From: Actinomadura sp. BRA 177
GTDB taxonomy: Bacteria; Actinomycetota; Actinomycetes; Streptosporangiales; Streptosporangiaceae
Assembly: GCF_013372625.1 (NCBI RefSeq)
Contig: NZ_JABXFD010000326.1
Coordinates: 1-42,098 of the forward strand
Length of the DNA stretch: 42,098 nt
Direction of reading: 5' to 3'
Shown here: in pieces, positions 15,611 to 24,514 of the stretch
Layout: the number at the start of each line of letters is the position of its first letter
How positions within the stretch are numbered: position 1 is the stretch's first letter
The notes under the pieces: generated by a model
What the model was told of the DNA's origin: nothing
The model's database searches: none
Seen by the model: only the letters and a program-made list of their open reading frames with translations
Program-made: the position numbers and the translations under genes

Positions 15611-16978
15611 TCAGGCGTGGTGGTTGGGACGGTTCGGGGGATTCCGCGGAAGCCGCAGGACGAAGCGGGCACCGCGCATGCTGTCCTCGATCGTGAGGCT
15701 TCCGCCGTGCAGCCGCGCGATCTCCCGTGCGATGGGCAGGCCGAGGCCGGTGCCGCCCGGGTCGCGCGCCTTGCTGGCCTCCAGCCGGGCGAACCGCTGG
15801 AAGACGAGGTCGCGTTGCTCCTCGGCGACGCCCGCCCCGTCGTCCAGCACCTCCAGGACGGCCTGGCCGTCCGTGCGCCGGACCGTGACGTCCACTCGCG
15901 TCTCGGCGTGCCGCTCGGCGTTGTCCAGCAGGTTCGTGAAGAGGCGGACGAGCCGGAGCCGGTCGCCGCGCACCGTGACGCCCTCCTGGAGGTGCGGGAC
16001 GATCCGCTTCGTCCGGTCCGATCTCGCCACCTCGATGGTGACCATGGCGCCGAGGTCGACCGTCTCGACGTCCTTCCAGGCGGCGGCGTCCAGCCGGGCC
16101 AGCTGGAGCAGGTCCGTGACGATCGCCTGGAGCCGCTCCAGGCTCTGCAGGACGCCCCGCGCCGTCCGCGGCCAGTCGACGTCGTCGGGGAAGAGGAGGG
16201 CCTCCTCGATCTGCGTGCGCGCCGCGGCGATCGGGCTGCGCAGGTCGTGGGACGCGTCGGAGGTGAAGCTGCGCTGCCGGGCCAGCGCGCCGTCGAGGCG
16301 GTCGAGCGTCGCGTTCGCGGCCTCCGCGAGCCGCCTGATCTCGTCCTGGTTCGCCGGCACCGTGACCCGGCGGCCCGACTGCTGCGCGGTGATCTCCGCG
16401 AGCTCGGCGCGGATCGCGTCCACCGGGGCGAGGGTCTGGTCGACCGTCCCCCAGGCGCGCAGGCAGGCCAGCAGGGTCACCAGCAGCGAGACGCTGACCA
16501 GCAGCATGATGAGGCCGGGGGCCACGTACCAGGGGACGGTGGGTGCGGCGGCGTAGACGAGCCAGTCCCCGCCCGGCTGGTAGACGCGGAAGCCGATCAC
16601 CCACGCGCAGCGCGGCAGGTCCACCGACGAGCAGACGTTGCGGGTGGCGTACACCTGGGCCTTGGACGGGAGGAAACGGGCGATCGGCGGCCCGTCCAGC
16701 GACGGACCCGGCGTGCCCGCGATCACCGTCCGGTGCTCGTCCATGACCTGGATGACCACGCCGTCCGGCGCGCCGAGGTCGCCGCGCACCGGGCCGCGGC
16801 GCATCTCGTAGCTGATCCGCAGCGCCGCGGCCGTCGCCTGGCTGCGCTTGGTGTCGGTCTCGGAGCCGCGCACCTCCACGAGGATCAGCGTGGCCACGAT
16901 GGCGCAGATCACCGCGGTGACCATTCCGGCAATGACGGTCATCCGCACCCGTATGGACCATGTGCGCCGTCCGAACAC
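15611..16978 (-). CDS. Orphan sensor histidine kinase
   Basis: Membrane-bound two-component sensor of about 455 residues. Two transmembrane segments (MTVIAGMVTAVICAIVATLI near the start, and LIMLLVSVSLLVTLLACL) enclose an extracytoplasmic sensor. A HAMP-like linker follows. The HisKA phospho-acceptor box is FTSDASHDLRSPI. The ATPase domain shows the N box (LFTNLLDNAERHA), G1 (LDDGAGV), the F box and G2 (GGTGLGLPIAREI). GTG 16978 is favoured by GGGAGG five bases upstream; GTG 17005 is also open. No response regulator gene is adjacent, so its partner lies elsewhere. It is convergent with the cNMP-binding/cyclase gene and divergent from the LysR gene. Confidence 0.87.
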   Translation of the reverse strand: MFGRRTWSIRVRMTVIAGMVTAVICAIVATLILVEVRGSETDTKRSQATAAALRISYEMRRGPVRGDLGAPDGVVIQVMDEHRTVIAGTPGPSLDGPPIARFLPSKAQVYATRNVCSSVDLPRCAWVIGFRVYQPGGDWLVYAAAPTVPWYVAPGLIMLLVSVSLLVTLLACLRAWGTVDQTLAPVDAIRAELAEITAQQSGRRVTVPANQDEIRRLAEAANATLDRLDGALARQRSFTSDASHDLRSPIAAARTQIEEALLFPDDVDWPRTARGVLQSLERLQAIVTDLLQLARLDAAAWKDVETVDLGAMVTIEVARSDRTKRIVPHLQEGVTVRGDRLRLVRLFTNLLDNAERHAETRVDVTVRRTDGQAVLEVLDDGAGVAEEQRDLVFQRFARLEASKARDPGGTGLGLPIAREIARLHGGSLTIEDSMRGARFVLRLPRNPPNRPNHHA

Positions 16979-17142
16979 CCGACCTCCCGCAGGTGAGGTA
17001 TTCACCGCTCAGCCCGGAATCAGTCCTCTGAACTGCAGTTACGCCCCCAAGAAGAGCCAAAGAAATGGTTGCCGACGGCTCCGGCCCCCGCGCGGCCGGG
17101 CCGAGCCTGGCCAGAAGCCATGGCGCTGGACCGACGTCCGGC

Positions 17143-17148
17143 TAGCAT
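17143..17148 (+). promoter_or_regulatory. TANNNT -10 element for the LysR gene
   Basis: TAGCAT lies eight bases before ATG 17157, with no Shine-Dalgarno between. A leaderless transcript is likely. Confidence 0.4.
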
Positions 17149-17156
17149 GGACGGTT

Positions 17157-18038
17157 ATGGAGCTGCGCCAGCTGGAGTACTTCGTCGCGGTGACCGAAGA
17201 GGCGAGCTTCACCAAGGCCGCCGCCCGGCTGCACGTCGCCCAGCCGGGCGTCAGCGCCCAGATCCGGCAACTGGAGCGGGAGCTGGGCCAGCCGCTGCTG
17301 GACCGGTCCGGGCGGACGGTCCGGCTGACCGAGGTCGGCGCCGCCGTCCTCCCCTACGCGCGGGCGGCGCTCGCGGCCGTCCAGGGCGCGCGGCTGTCGG
17401 TGGACGAGCTGACCGGGCTGCTGCGCGGGCACGTCACGGTCGGCACCATCGACTGGATCCGGTCGCTCGACCTACCCGGCATGATCGCCGAATTCCACCG
17501 CGACCACCCGGACGTGGAGATCACGGTCATTCAGGAGGACACCGACACCCTGACCGACGGGCTCCGCACCGGACGCGTCGACCTCGCGTTCCTCAGCCTC
17601 GGCGCCGAGCCGCCCGAGGGCATCGCCACCAGGGTCGTCATCGAGCAGGACCTCTACGCCGCCGTCAACCTCGACCACCCGCTGGCGCGCCGATCCACGA
17701 TCACGCTGCGGGCGCTCGGCGACGAGGCGCTGGTCAGCCTGCCAAAAGGGACCGGCGTACGGGCCGTCCTGGACACGGCGTTCGCGGACGCCGGCCTGCG
17801 CCCGCGCATCGCGTTCGAGGCCGGCGAGCCGCCCGTGCTGGCGCAGATCGCCGCGCACGGCCTCGGCGTCGCCGTCCTGCCCGAGTCCGCCGCGCGCGCT
17901 CTGCCGGACGCGCTGCACGCGATGCCGATCGTCCGGCCCCGGTTGAGCGGGCGGATCGCGCTGGCCTGGCGCGCCGAGGGGCCGCGCAGCCCGGCGGCGC
18001 GGGCGCTGACCGCCCACGCCCGCCGGCTGCTTCCCTGA
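17157..18038 (+). CDS. LysR-family transcriptional regulator
   Basis: A 293-residue LysR-type regulator. The N-terminal winged HTH (MELRQLEYFVAVTEEASFTK, then AARLHVAQPGVSAQIRQLE) is canonical. The effector-binding domain begins after residue 90 with GHVTVGTIDWI and shows the two alpha/beta subdomains. The effector is unknown. LysR genes often control a divergent neighbour; here the divergent neighbour is the histidine kinase gene starting near 16978, with a 178-bp gap. The stop codon directly abuts that of the convergent glycerophosphodiesterase gene (no spacer), so no terminator separates them. Confidence 0.9.
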   Translation: MELRQLEYFVAVTEEASFTKAAARLHVAQPGVSAQIRQLERELGQPLLDRSGRTVRLTEVGAAVLPYARAALAAVQGARLSVDELTGLLRGHVTVGTIDWIRSLDLPGMIAEFHRDHPDVEITVIQEDTDTLTDGLRTGRVDLAFLSLGAEPPEGIATRVVIEQDLYAAVNLDHPLARRSTITLRALGDEALVSLPKGTGVRAVLDTAFADAGLRPRIAFEAGEPPVLAQIAAHGLGVAVLPESAARALPDALHAMPIVRPRLSGRIALAWRAEGPRSPAARALTAHARRLLP

Positions 18039-19181
18039 TCAGGCGGCCTCTGCCTGGCGCGTCCGGGGCGCCCTCAGGACGTGGCGCAGAACGTCCGGCT
18101 TGTTGGTGATGATCCCGTCCACGCCGAGGCGGACGGCCTTCTCCATGTCGCCGCGGTCGTTGAGCGTCCAGGTGAGCACGTCCATCCGGGACGCGTGCAC
18201 CTTCTTGACGTAGGACGCGGTCAGATCGCCGAACGTCGGGTTGATCTGGTCGGCGTATTTGGCGAGTTTCGGCAGGTCACCGGCCTTCGGGGTGCCGAGC
18301 AGGCCGGTCGGCACCTTGGGCAGGACGGCGTGGAAGCGGCGCACCGAGCCCCAGTCGAAGGACTGCACGGCGAGGCGCCGCTCGCTCGGGTCGTGCCGGA
18401 GCCAGGACCGCTCGTGCTTCAGCGCCGCGGCGATGCGCTTCTCGATGCCCGGGTAGAGGGCCGGGCTCTTGATCTCCAGCAGCATGCCGAGCCCCTTCCC
18501 GCGCATCGCGGTCAGCACCCGGGGCAGCGTCGGGACGCGCTCGCCCTTGTACTTCGCCGCGAACCACGACCCCGCGTCCAGCTTCTCGATCTCGGCGAGG
18601 GTGAAGTCGGCGATCTTCCAGGGCTTGCGGTCGGGGTAGACGTCCTCCACGTTCGTCGTCCTGGCCAGCGTGGTGTCGTGCATGATCACGAGCTTGTGGT
18701 CCTTGGTCTCCTGGACGTCCAGCTCGAACATGTCGGCGTGCTTGGCCTTGGCCAGCTTGAACGCGGCGATCGTGTTCTCCGGCGCGTAGGCGGACGCGCC
18801 GCGGTGCGCGACGTCCACGATCCGCTCGCGCAGCGCGGTCCCGGCACGCGGCCGCGGCTCCGGCGCCCCCGACTGCGCGGCCCCCGGCTGCGAGCCGGGC
18901 TGGGCGGCACCGGGCTGTGAGCCAGGCTGGTCAGTGCCAGATTGCGCAGCGCCGGACTGGTCAGCATCGGGCTGCGCCGCGCCGGGCTGCGCGCCGGACT
19001 GCCCGCCGGCCTCCGCGCCGGGCTGGGTAGCGCCAGGCTGAGCGGCGCCGGGGCGCGGTGCGCCGGGCTGCGGGGCGATGACGGGTTCGGGACCGGGGTC
19101 GGCGGCGGCGGCCGTCGCCGGGACGACGAGGGCCGTGGTGGCCGTCACGGCCATGAGCGCGAGACGATTCCGTCGGTGCAT
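18039..19181 (-). CDS. Secreted glycerophosphodiester phosphodiesterase
   Basis: A 380-residue exported enzyme that splits glycerophosphodiesters into glycerol-3-phosphate and an alcohol. Seen: a signal peptide (basic start, then LMAVTATTALVVPATAAAA), and a low-complexity region of Pro-Gly-Ala-Gln repeats (about 35-110). The GDPD TIM barrel follows, with HRGASAYAPENT, FELDVQETKDHKLVIMHD and LLEIKSP carrying the general acid/base His pair and metal-ligand acids. The repeat region is made of units such as AQPGA and SQPGA and probably acts as a cell-wall spacer. The start has GAGAGGTG five bases upstream. It may serve phosphate or glycerol scavenging from teichoic acid or lipids. Confidence 0.9.
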   Translation of the reverse strand: MHRRNRLALMAVTATTALVVPATAAAADPGPEPVIAPQPGAPRPGAAQPGATQPGAEAGGQSGAQPGAAQPDADQSGAAQSGTDQPGSQPGAAQPGSQPGAAQSGAPEPRPRAGTALRERIVDVAHRGASAYAPENTIAAFKLAKAKHADMFELDVQETKDHKLVIMHDTTLARTTNVEDVYPDRKPWKIADFTLAEIEKLDAGSWFAAKYKGERVPTLPRVLTAMRGKGLGMLLEIKSPALYPGIEKRIAAALKHERSWLRHDPSERRLAVQSFDWGSVRRFHAVLPKVPTGLLGTPKAGDLPKLAKYADQINPTFGDLTASYVKKVHASRMDVLTWTLNDRGDMEKAVRLGVDGIITNKPDVLRHVLRAPRTRQAEAA

Positions 19182-19343
19182 CTGTCACCTCTCGGGAGCG
19201 GGGCTGTCCGCCCCAACCCTCGGGCCGTCCGATGACACCGGAGTTACGGGCCGGTAGCAGACCGTGTACACCCGGCGACGATACGCATCCGGCCCGTCCG
19301 GGACGGGGAGGACACGGCGCGTGGCGCCAGAACGGCGGCGACG

Positions 19344-20990
19344 CTACTCCGGCTCGTCCGACTTGTCCGGCATACGCGCGCTCTTGGCCGCCTTCGAGAG
19401 GACCAGCGCGCCGAGCAGCAGCCGCCGGCTCCGCCGCAGCGGGCGCGGGAACCGGACACGCCGGGCGACCCGCTCGATATCGACCCCTGCCTCGGGCGGA
19501 CGGCGCGGCGTACCGAGCCGTGTCGGACGGCTCCGCCCGCGCAACGTGACAGACCGCCCGATGTCCCACTCGTCCGACTCGGCCAGATGCGCCAGGTCCA
19601 GGACGGCCGCCGAGGCCAGTACCCGCCCGCCCTCGTCCTTCGCCAGATCGCTGAGCCGCGCCGCCTCGTTCACCGGATCGCCGATCACCGTGTACTCGAA
19701 CCGCTCCTCCGCGCCGATGTACCCGGCGACGACCGGGCCCGCGGACACGCCGATCCCCGCGTCCAGCATCGGCACCTCGGCGCGCAGCCGGACCGCCAGC
19801 TCGCGGGCCGCGCCGAGCGCCCCGCCGGCCGAGTCCTCCAGCTGCGTCGGCGCCCCGAAGATCGCCAGCGCCGCGTCCCCCTCGAACTTGTTGATCCAGC
19901 CGCCGTGCTTCGCGATCACCGTCACCACGACGCCGAAGAACCGGTTGAGCAGCCCGACGACCTCGTCCGGGCTCCGGGTGTCGGCGAGCCGGGTCGACCC
20001 GGTCAGGTCGACGAACAGCACCGCCACCTCGCGCGTCTCGCCGCCGAGCGTGATGTCGCCGCGCTCCAGCGCCAGGTCCGCGACCTCCTCGCCGACATGC
20101 CGGCCGAACAGGTCGCGCAGCCGCTCGTTCTCCCGCAGCCCGGCGACCATGTGGTTGAACCCGGCCTGCAGCTGCCCGACCTCGCTCGCGTCGTACACCG
20201 CGACCTCGGCGCCCAGATCGCCCCGCTCGACCTGCGCCATCCCCTTCCGGACGGCCTTGATCGGATCCGCGATCGCCCGAGTCGCCATATAGGTGACATA
20301 GACCCCGGCCAGGATCGCCACCCCGCCGAGCCCGAGGATGGTGATCGCAAGCTGCTCGACGTTGATGTCCGGCGCGGCCAGCGCGGCGATCGCGACGCAG
20401 ATCAGCCCGAACACCGGGATCGCCGTCCCGAGCGCCCAAGCCAGCATCACCCGCGTCGTCACACCGGGCAGCCTGAACCTTTTCGGACGTTCCGTCCCCA
20501 ACACGAGCGCAGCCGCCGGCCGCAGCAGCCGCTCCGACAGCAGGTACACGATCGTGCAGGTCGTCCCCGCACCAAGCAAACACGTCAACCCGGTCTTCAC
20601 GGCCAGCCGCCCAGTGAACAGCACCAAATCGAGCACCGCCCACCCAAGGGCACCGACCGTCCACAAGGCACCGATGAGCATCGTCAACCGGAGCGGCCCC
20701 AGCAAGACGGCCCGCCGCTGCTGCCGATCAGGCTCTCCACCATCCCGGACGAACATGACGACGGGCCGCCATAGCCACAACCCCATGAGCAGCGCCACCG
20801 GAGCGGCCACCACCGGATAACTGAAGAACGCCACCGCGTTCACCATGTGGACGTAGTCGCGGTCGTCCAGCGGTGGGTCGGGCACGACGAACGTCGCGAA
20901 AAGCAGCACGACCAGCGAACCGATGACGTTCGCCACGCCGACCACGACCAGCAGGACCCAGCGCACACGGATCTCTAGCTTGCTGGTCAC
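19344..20990 (-). CDS. Membrane-bound class III adenylate cyclase with HAMP domain
   Basis: A 548-residue protein arranged like the mycobacterial Rv1318c-Rv3645 group. Six hydrophobic segments occupy about the first 250 residues. A HAMP domain follows (RAIADPIKAVRKGMAQVERGD, then EVGQLQAGFNHMVAGL). The catalytic domain shows LFVDLTGSTRLAD (first metal Asp), NKFEGDAALAIFGAP (Lys for adenine and second Asp), and IGDPVNEAARL with the transition-state Asn/Arg. All key residues appear present. The product is cyclic AMP. GTG 20990 has GGAGG five bases upstream and is preferred over ATG 21029. The C-terminal tail is basic. It lies only 5 kb from a cyclic-nucleotide-binding protein gene, so a functional link is possible. 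Confidence 0.9.
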   Translation of the reverse strand: MTSKLEIRVRWVLLVVVGVANVIGSLVVLLFATFVVPDPPLDDRDYVHMVNAVAFFSYPVVAAPVALLMGLWLWRPVVMFVRDGGEPDRQQRRAVLLGPLRLTMLIGALWTVGALGWAVLDLVLFTGRLAVKTGLTCLLGAGTTCTIVYLLSERLLRPAAALVLGTERPKRFRLPGVTTRVMLAWALGTAIPVFGLICVAIAALAAPDINVEQLAITILGLGGVAILAGVYVTYMATRAIADPIKAVRKGMAQVERGDLGAEVAVYDASEVGQLQAGFNHMVAGLRENERLRDLFGRHVGEEVADLALERGDITLGGETREVAVLFVDLTGSTRLADTRSPDEVVGLLNRFFGVVVTVIAKHGGWINKFEGDAALAIFGAPTQLEDSAGGALGAARELAVRLRAEVPMLDAGIGVSAGPVVAGYIGAEERFEYTVIGDPVNEAARLSDLAKDEGGRVLASAAVLDLAHLAESDEWDIGRSVTLRGRSRPTRLGTPRRPPEAGVDIERVARRVRFPRPLRRSRRLLLGALVLSKAAKSARMPDKSDEPE

Positions 20991-21039
20991 GCGCGCCTCC
21001 GGAGGGATGGAACCGCCATACGGGATCATCCCACGGAGG

Positions 21040-22455
21040 TCAGGCGCTGGCGCTCTCCACCGCCACCTTCGTCTCGGCGCCCTGCGAGTTACGCCGGACG
21101 AACGGCCACCCGATCACGATGAGCGCGACCCACGCGGCCATCACGTACAACGCGACCCGTGTATCGGCCTCCCACGCGATCGTCACCGTGACGAACACGA
21201 AGAACGCCAGCACGACCCAACTGCTGTAGGGCGCCCAAGGCATCCGGTAGTACGACCTAGGAAGCACCCCAGCCGTAGCCCGCCGCCGGTAAATCATGTG
21301 CGCGACCAGAATCACGGTCCACACCAGTAGGGCACCACCGGTCGAAACCGACGTGATGTACCCGAACGCCTTGTCCGGCACGATCGCGTTGACGACGACC
21401 CCGATTCCCATGACGAGCGCCGAAATGACGACCGTCAGTACAGGAACCCCACGCCCGTTCAACCGCGAGAGCACCTTCGGCCCATCACCGTTGACTCCGG
21501 CCGTCCTGAGCATCCTGGACGTCGAGTACAGCCCGCCCGCGTTGCACGACGACAGCGCAGCGGTCAGCACCACGAAGTTGACGATGTCGCCCCCGCCCGG
21601 AATGCCGATCTTGTCGAACGCCAACACGAACGGACTAGCGCCGCCCTTGAAGGCCGTCCACGGCACCACAGCCAGGATGACCAGCAGCGACCCGAGGTAG
21701 AACAGCGCGAACCGCAGCGGCAGCGCATTGATCGCCCGCGGAATGTTCCGCTCCGGATCCTTGGCCTCGCTGGCCGTCACACCCACCAGCTCGACACCGA
21801 GATAGGCGAACATCACCATCTGCAGCGTCATGATCGTGGCCGAGTACCCCTCGGGGAACACACCACCGTGATCCCACAGATTCCCGACCCCCGCCGTGTC
21901 GCCCGCGTCGCTGAACCCGAAGACCAGCACCCCGATCCCCACGAGGATCATCATCACGATCGCCGCGATCTTGATCGCCGCGAACCAGAACTCCAGCTCA
22001 CCGAAGAGCTTCACCGAGATCAGGTTCACCACGAACAGCACGACCAACGCCACCAGCGCCGTCTGCCACTGCTCGACCCCCGGCCACCACTTCTGGATGT
22101 ACTTGCCGGCCGCGGTCAGCTCCGCCATGCCGGTCGTCACCCAGATAATCCAGTACGTCCAGGTCGTGGCGTAGCCCCAGAACGGCCCCAGGAACTCCCG
22201 GGCATACCCGGCGAAACCACCCTCCGTCCGCCGGTACGTCAGCAGCTCGCCGAGCGCCCGCATGACGAAGAACAGCGCCAGCCCGGCCACCGCGTACGTC
22301 AGGATCAGGCTCGGCCCCGCCTTGGCGATGTTCTCCCCGGCCCCGAGGAACAGCCCGGTGCCGATCGTCCCCCCGATCGCCAGCATCTGGATCTGCCGCG
22401 TACCGAGCCCTCTCTGGTAGTCCTCGGCGCTCTGGTCTGGGAGCTTTGCGACCAC
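21040..22455 (-). CDS. APC-family amino-acid permease
   Basis: A 471-residue integral membrane transporter with about twelve helices, of the amino-acid/polyamine/organocation family and the AAT subgroup (GABA, proline or asparagine permease-like). Seen: the first-helix signature MLAIGGTIGTGLFLGAGENI, then PSLILTYAVAGLALFFVMRALGEL in pieces, and the conserved YLGVELVGVTASEAKDPER loop after helix 6. Start GTG 22455 has GGGAGG five bases upstream. The substrate is probably an amino acid, but the exact one cannot be told. It is the last chromosomal protein gene before the tRNA cluster. The next gene downstream on the same strand is the adenylate cyclase. Confidence 0.9.
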   Translation of the reverse strand: MVAKLPDQSAEDYQRGLGTRQIQMLAIGGTIGTGLFLGAGENIAKAGPSLILTYAVAGLALFFVMRALGELLTYRRTEGGFAGYAREFLGPFWGYATTWTYWIIWVTTGMAELTAAGKYIQKWWPGVEQWQTALVALVVLFVVNLISVKLFGELEFWFAAIKIAAIVMMILVGIGVLVFGFSDAGDTAGVGNLWDHGGVFPEGYSATIMTLQMVMFAYLGVELVGVTASEAKDPERNIPRAINALPLRFALFYLGSLLVILAVVPWTAFKGGASPFVLAFDKIGIPGGGDIVNFVVLTAALSSCNAGGLYSTSRMLRTAGVNGDGPKVLSRLNGRGVPVLTVVISALVMGIGVVVNAIVPDKAFGYITSVSTGGALLVWTVILVAHMIYRRRATAGVLPRSYYRMPWAPYSSWVVLAFFVFVTVTIAWEADTRVALYVMAAWVALIVIGWPFVRRNSQGAETKVAVESASA

Positions 22456-22637
22456 GCCGACCTCCCTTCTAAGGCCGTCCTGACACAGAACGGCGCCACC
22501 CTCCGGTCACGCACGGTTGCGCAACCCGGACAGACTAGGACCCCAAGCCGCAAACGCGTAGCACCCGCCAGCAACCCGCATTCACCCGATGCCTCTCCGT
22601 TACCGCTCTATCCCCCGCGACCTCCCCCGTTAACGAG

Positions 22638-22667
22638 TTGGCGCCGCCCTCAGCCATCGCGTATGCT
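22638..22667 (+). promoter_or_regulatory. Probable promoter of the tRNA-Asp/tRNA-Phe cluster
   Basis: TTGGCG and TATGCT are 18 bp apart and resemble a vegetative sigma promoter. The -10 box ends 70 bases before tRNA-Asp. The rest of the region between the permease start and the tRNAs (22456-22737) holds no gene. Confidence 0.4.
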
Positions 22668-22737
22668 CTCGGACGTGCCAAACGCCGGGGCAACCGGCCA
22701 AGACACCCCTCCGAAGCCGCTAAGCTCGGAGCAGCAA

Positions 22738-22812
22738 GGTCCTGTGGAGCAGTTAGGAGTGCTCGCCACCCTGTCAAGGTGGAGGCCGCGGGTTCAAATC
22801 CCGTCAGGACCG
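22738..22812 (+). tRNA. tRNA-Asp (GTC)
   Basis: A 75-base cloverleaf. The acceptor stem pairs GGTCCTG with CAGGACC, and the discriminator is G. The anticodon loop reads CTGTCAA (anticodon GTC). The T arm has GGTTCAAATC. CCA follows in the DNA at 22813-22815. It is 20 bases upstream of tRNA-Phe. Confidence 0.95.
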
Positions 22813-22832
22813 CCAGACGCACCACGCGTCCT

Positions 22833-22906
22833 GGGCAGGTAGCTCAGTCGGTACGAGCGTCCGCCTGAAAAGCGGAAGGTCGGCGGTTCGACCCCGCCCC
22901 TGCCCA
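22833..22906 (+). tRNA. tRNA-Phe (GAA), attachment site of the integrated element
   Basis: A 74-base cloverleaf. The acceptor stem pairs GGGCAGG with CCTGCCC, and the discriminator is A. The anticodon loop reads CTGAAAA (anticodon GAA). The segment from the anticodon loop to just past the 3' end is repeated at 36287-36330. The element therefore integrated within the 3' half and restored it, so the tRNA remains functional. Confidence 0.95.
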
Positions 22907-22908
22907 CT
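22865..22908 (+). repeat. attL core (44-bp direct repeat)
   Basis: It is identical to 36287-36330. It begins in the tRNA-Phe anticodon loop (CTGAAAAGCGG) and ends two bases past the discriminator base (TGCCCACT). The sequences diverge on both sides. Confidence 0.92.
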
Positions 22909-22921
22909 CTCACGACCAGCC

Positions 22922-22957
22922 AAAAGGCCCGGAACCACACCAGGTTCCGGGCCTTTT
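22922..22957. terminator. Bidirectional intrinsic terminator
   Basis: A perfect 15-bp inverted repeat (AAAAGGCCCGGAACC and complement) closes a six-base loop and ends in TTTT. It lies inside the element just past attL, so it can end both the tRNA-Phe transcript and the leftward integrase operon. Confidence 0.85.
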
Positions 22958-22980
22958 GACAGCAACGGTGACAGCAACGG
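22957..22980 (+). repeat. Left arm-type repeat: two copies of TGACAGCAACGG
   Basis: Two directly repeated 12-mers run to the base two before the integrase stop codon. The same motif, doubled and in the same orientation, occurs at 36181-36202 near attR. A likely role is integrase or excisionase arm binding. Confidence 0.6.
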
Positions 22981-22982
22981 CC

Positions 22983-24332
22983 TCAGCCGAGCGCATCCCC
23001 CAGCTTCCGAAGCGCCGCCCGCTTCTCGTCGACGGCCGCATGAGCGTAAATCGTCATGGTCACCCCGATGTCGCTGTGACCGACGATGTCCCGGACGATG
23101 TGCGGCGGGACGCCGAGGTCCAGGAGCAGCGTGACGCAGGTGTGCCGCATGTCATGGAAGCGGACGCCGTCGAGTCCGGCCGCCGCGCGGATGCGGCCCC
23201 AGCTACGGCGAAGGTTGTCCGGCTCCATGGGAGTGCCGAGGCGGGACGGGAAGACGAGCCCGTGATCCTGCCAGTCCGGCCAAGCGTCGGCCCGTTCGGC
23301 ATCCTGCTTCACCCGGTGTTCGCATAGCGCGGTGATGCACAGATCCGGGAGCGGGACCGTGCGCTTGGAGTCGACCGTCTTGGGCGGGACGAACCGCAGC
23401 GCTCCCCCGACCCGTTGCAGCGTCTGGACGACTTCGAGCGTGGCCGACTCGACACCGGATTCTGTGCACCGGCCGCACGGGTCGCCGTCGAGGGTGCCGC
23501 CCTCACCGCCGCAGGCCCGGCAGCCGACGAGCCGCACGTCTTCCCAGCGCAGCCCGAGCAACTCGCCGCGCCGCAGGCCGAGGCAGAGCGCCAGGACGTA
23601 CAGGGCGTAGAGCCGTTCGTCCTGGGCCGCCTTGAGGACGTCCCGCACCTGGTCGACCGTGAGGCCCCGATTGACCCCGTATTTGGGCGTGGAGACGGTG
23701 ACGAGCTTGGCGACATTGCGCGGGATGATCTCTTCCCGAACGGCCGTCTGCAGAGCGTTGCGCAGGACCGCGTGTACGAACTGGACCATGCGCGGCGACA
23801 GCCGGGAGCCGCAGCACTCACCACCCTTGAGCGAGCAGCAGCGCGGCACCTCCCGAGCGTCGTCCCAGCCGTTGCGGCAGCACTGGCACGCCTCCCGGAT
23901 CCGGGTGAAGGCCAGGCGCACGTCACGAGCGGTGAGCTTGCCGAGCCGCCTATTGCCCAGTTCCGGGACCAGGTACCGGCGGACGGCCCCCTCGTATCCC
24001 TGGTACGTCTTGGGCCGCCGCTCGACCTGGACGACGTTCTTGAGCCAGTACGCCAGGTACTCCGCCACCGTCCAACTCTCGGACGAGACCGGGATGCCCT
24101 GGTCGGCCTGCTCCAGAAGCTTGGTCAGCTTCTTGCGAGCGTCATCGTGGGACCGGGCGTACCCCTGGACGCGCTTGAGGGTGCCGGCGGTGGTGGGGAC
24201 GTAGGCGGCGAAGCCGTACCGGCCATCCTTGCGGAGCCAGATGCTCCCCTCACCGTTCCCCCGCTTGCTACGCCTCTTGCGGGACCGTGGCCGTTCTGGT
24301 TCGTCGGGAGTCCCGAGCGCCGTTGTGGTCAT
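22983..24332 (-). CDS. int: Tyrosine-type site-specific integrase of the AICE
   Basis: A 449-residue tyrosine recombinase that integrates and excises the element at tRNA-Phe. Arm-binding region at about 28-75, core-binding SAM-like domain at about 85-215, catalytic domain to the end. Catalytic residues: Arg254 in LGLRRGELLGLRW, His393 and Arg396 in HDMRHT, His419 in GHSDI, and nucleophile Tyr429 in MTIYAH. It holds two Cys-rich inserts. The first is at 149-174 with paired cysteines. The second is a CxxC-x11-CxxC ribbon at 271-289 inside the catalytic domain. ATG 24332 overlaps the excisionase stop by one base (TGATG), so expression is coupled. The stop lies next to the arm repeats and terminator. 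Confidence 0.93.
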   Translation of the reverse strand: MTTTALGTPDEPERPRSRKRRSKRGNGEGSIWLRKDGRYGFAAYVPTTAGTLKRVQGYARSHDDARKKLTKLLEQADQGIPVSSESWTVAEYLAYWLKNVVQVERRPKTYQGYEGAVRRYLVPELGNRRLGKLTARDVRLAFTRIREACQCCRNGWDDAREVPRCCSLKGGECCGSRLSPRMVQFVHAVLRNALQTAVREEIIPRNVAKLVTVSTPKYGVNRGLTVDQVRDVLKAAQDERLYALYVLALCLGLRRGELLGLRWEDVRLVGCRACGGEGGTLDGDPCGRCTESGVESATLEVVQTLQRVGGALRFVPPKTVDSKRTVPLPDLCITALCEHRVKQDAERADAWPDWQDHGLVFPSRLGTPMEPDNLRRSWGRIRAAAGLDGVRFHDMRHTCVTLLLDLGVPPHIVRDIVGHSDIGVTMTIYAHAAVDEKRAALRKLGDALG

Positions 24333-24514
24333 CAGGCAGCAACCTCCGAGAGCTTGTCGAGGCATTCGGCGAGGGCGTTGACGGGGACGAGGCGGCGGCG
24401 GCCGATCTTGACCGTTCGGAGCTGGTTGGAGCGGATGAGGTTGTAGAGCGTCCAGCGGCTCACGCGCAGGCGTTCGGCCGCTTCGTCGACGGTCAGGACC
24501 AGGTCGGTCAACAC
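24332..24514 (-). CDS. xis: Excisionase (MerR-like HTH, AlpA/Xis type)
   Basis: A 60-residue winged-helix protein: VDEAAERLRVSRWTLYNLI followed by VKIGRRRLVPVNAL. This is the standard short DNA-binding excisionase of actinomycete elements, which directs the integrase toward excision. It sits between rep and int on the minus strand. Its start overlaps the rep stop region by seven bases and its stop overlaps the int start by one base, so rep, xis and int form one tightly coupled unit as in pSAM2. Confidence 0.9.
   Translation of the reverse strand: MLTDLVLTVDEAAERLRVSRWTLYNLIRSNQLRTVKIGRRRLVPVNALAECLDKLSEVAA

Noticed and set aside
22905..22980. CRISPR- or integron-like repeat near the integrase
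   Set aside because: The doubled 12-mer lies at att ends with a tyrosine integrase of AICE type and no cassette array.
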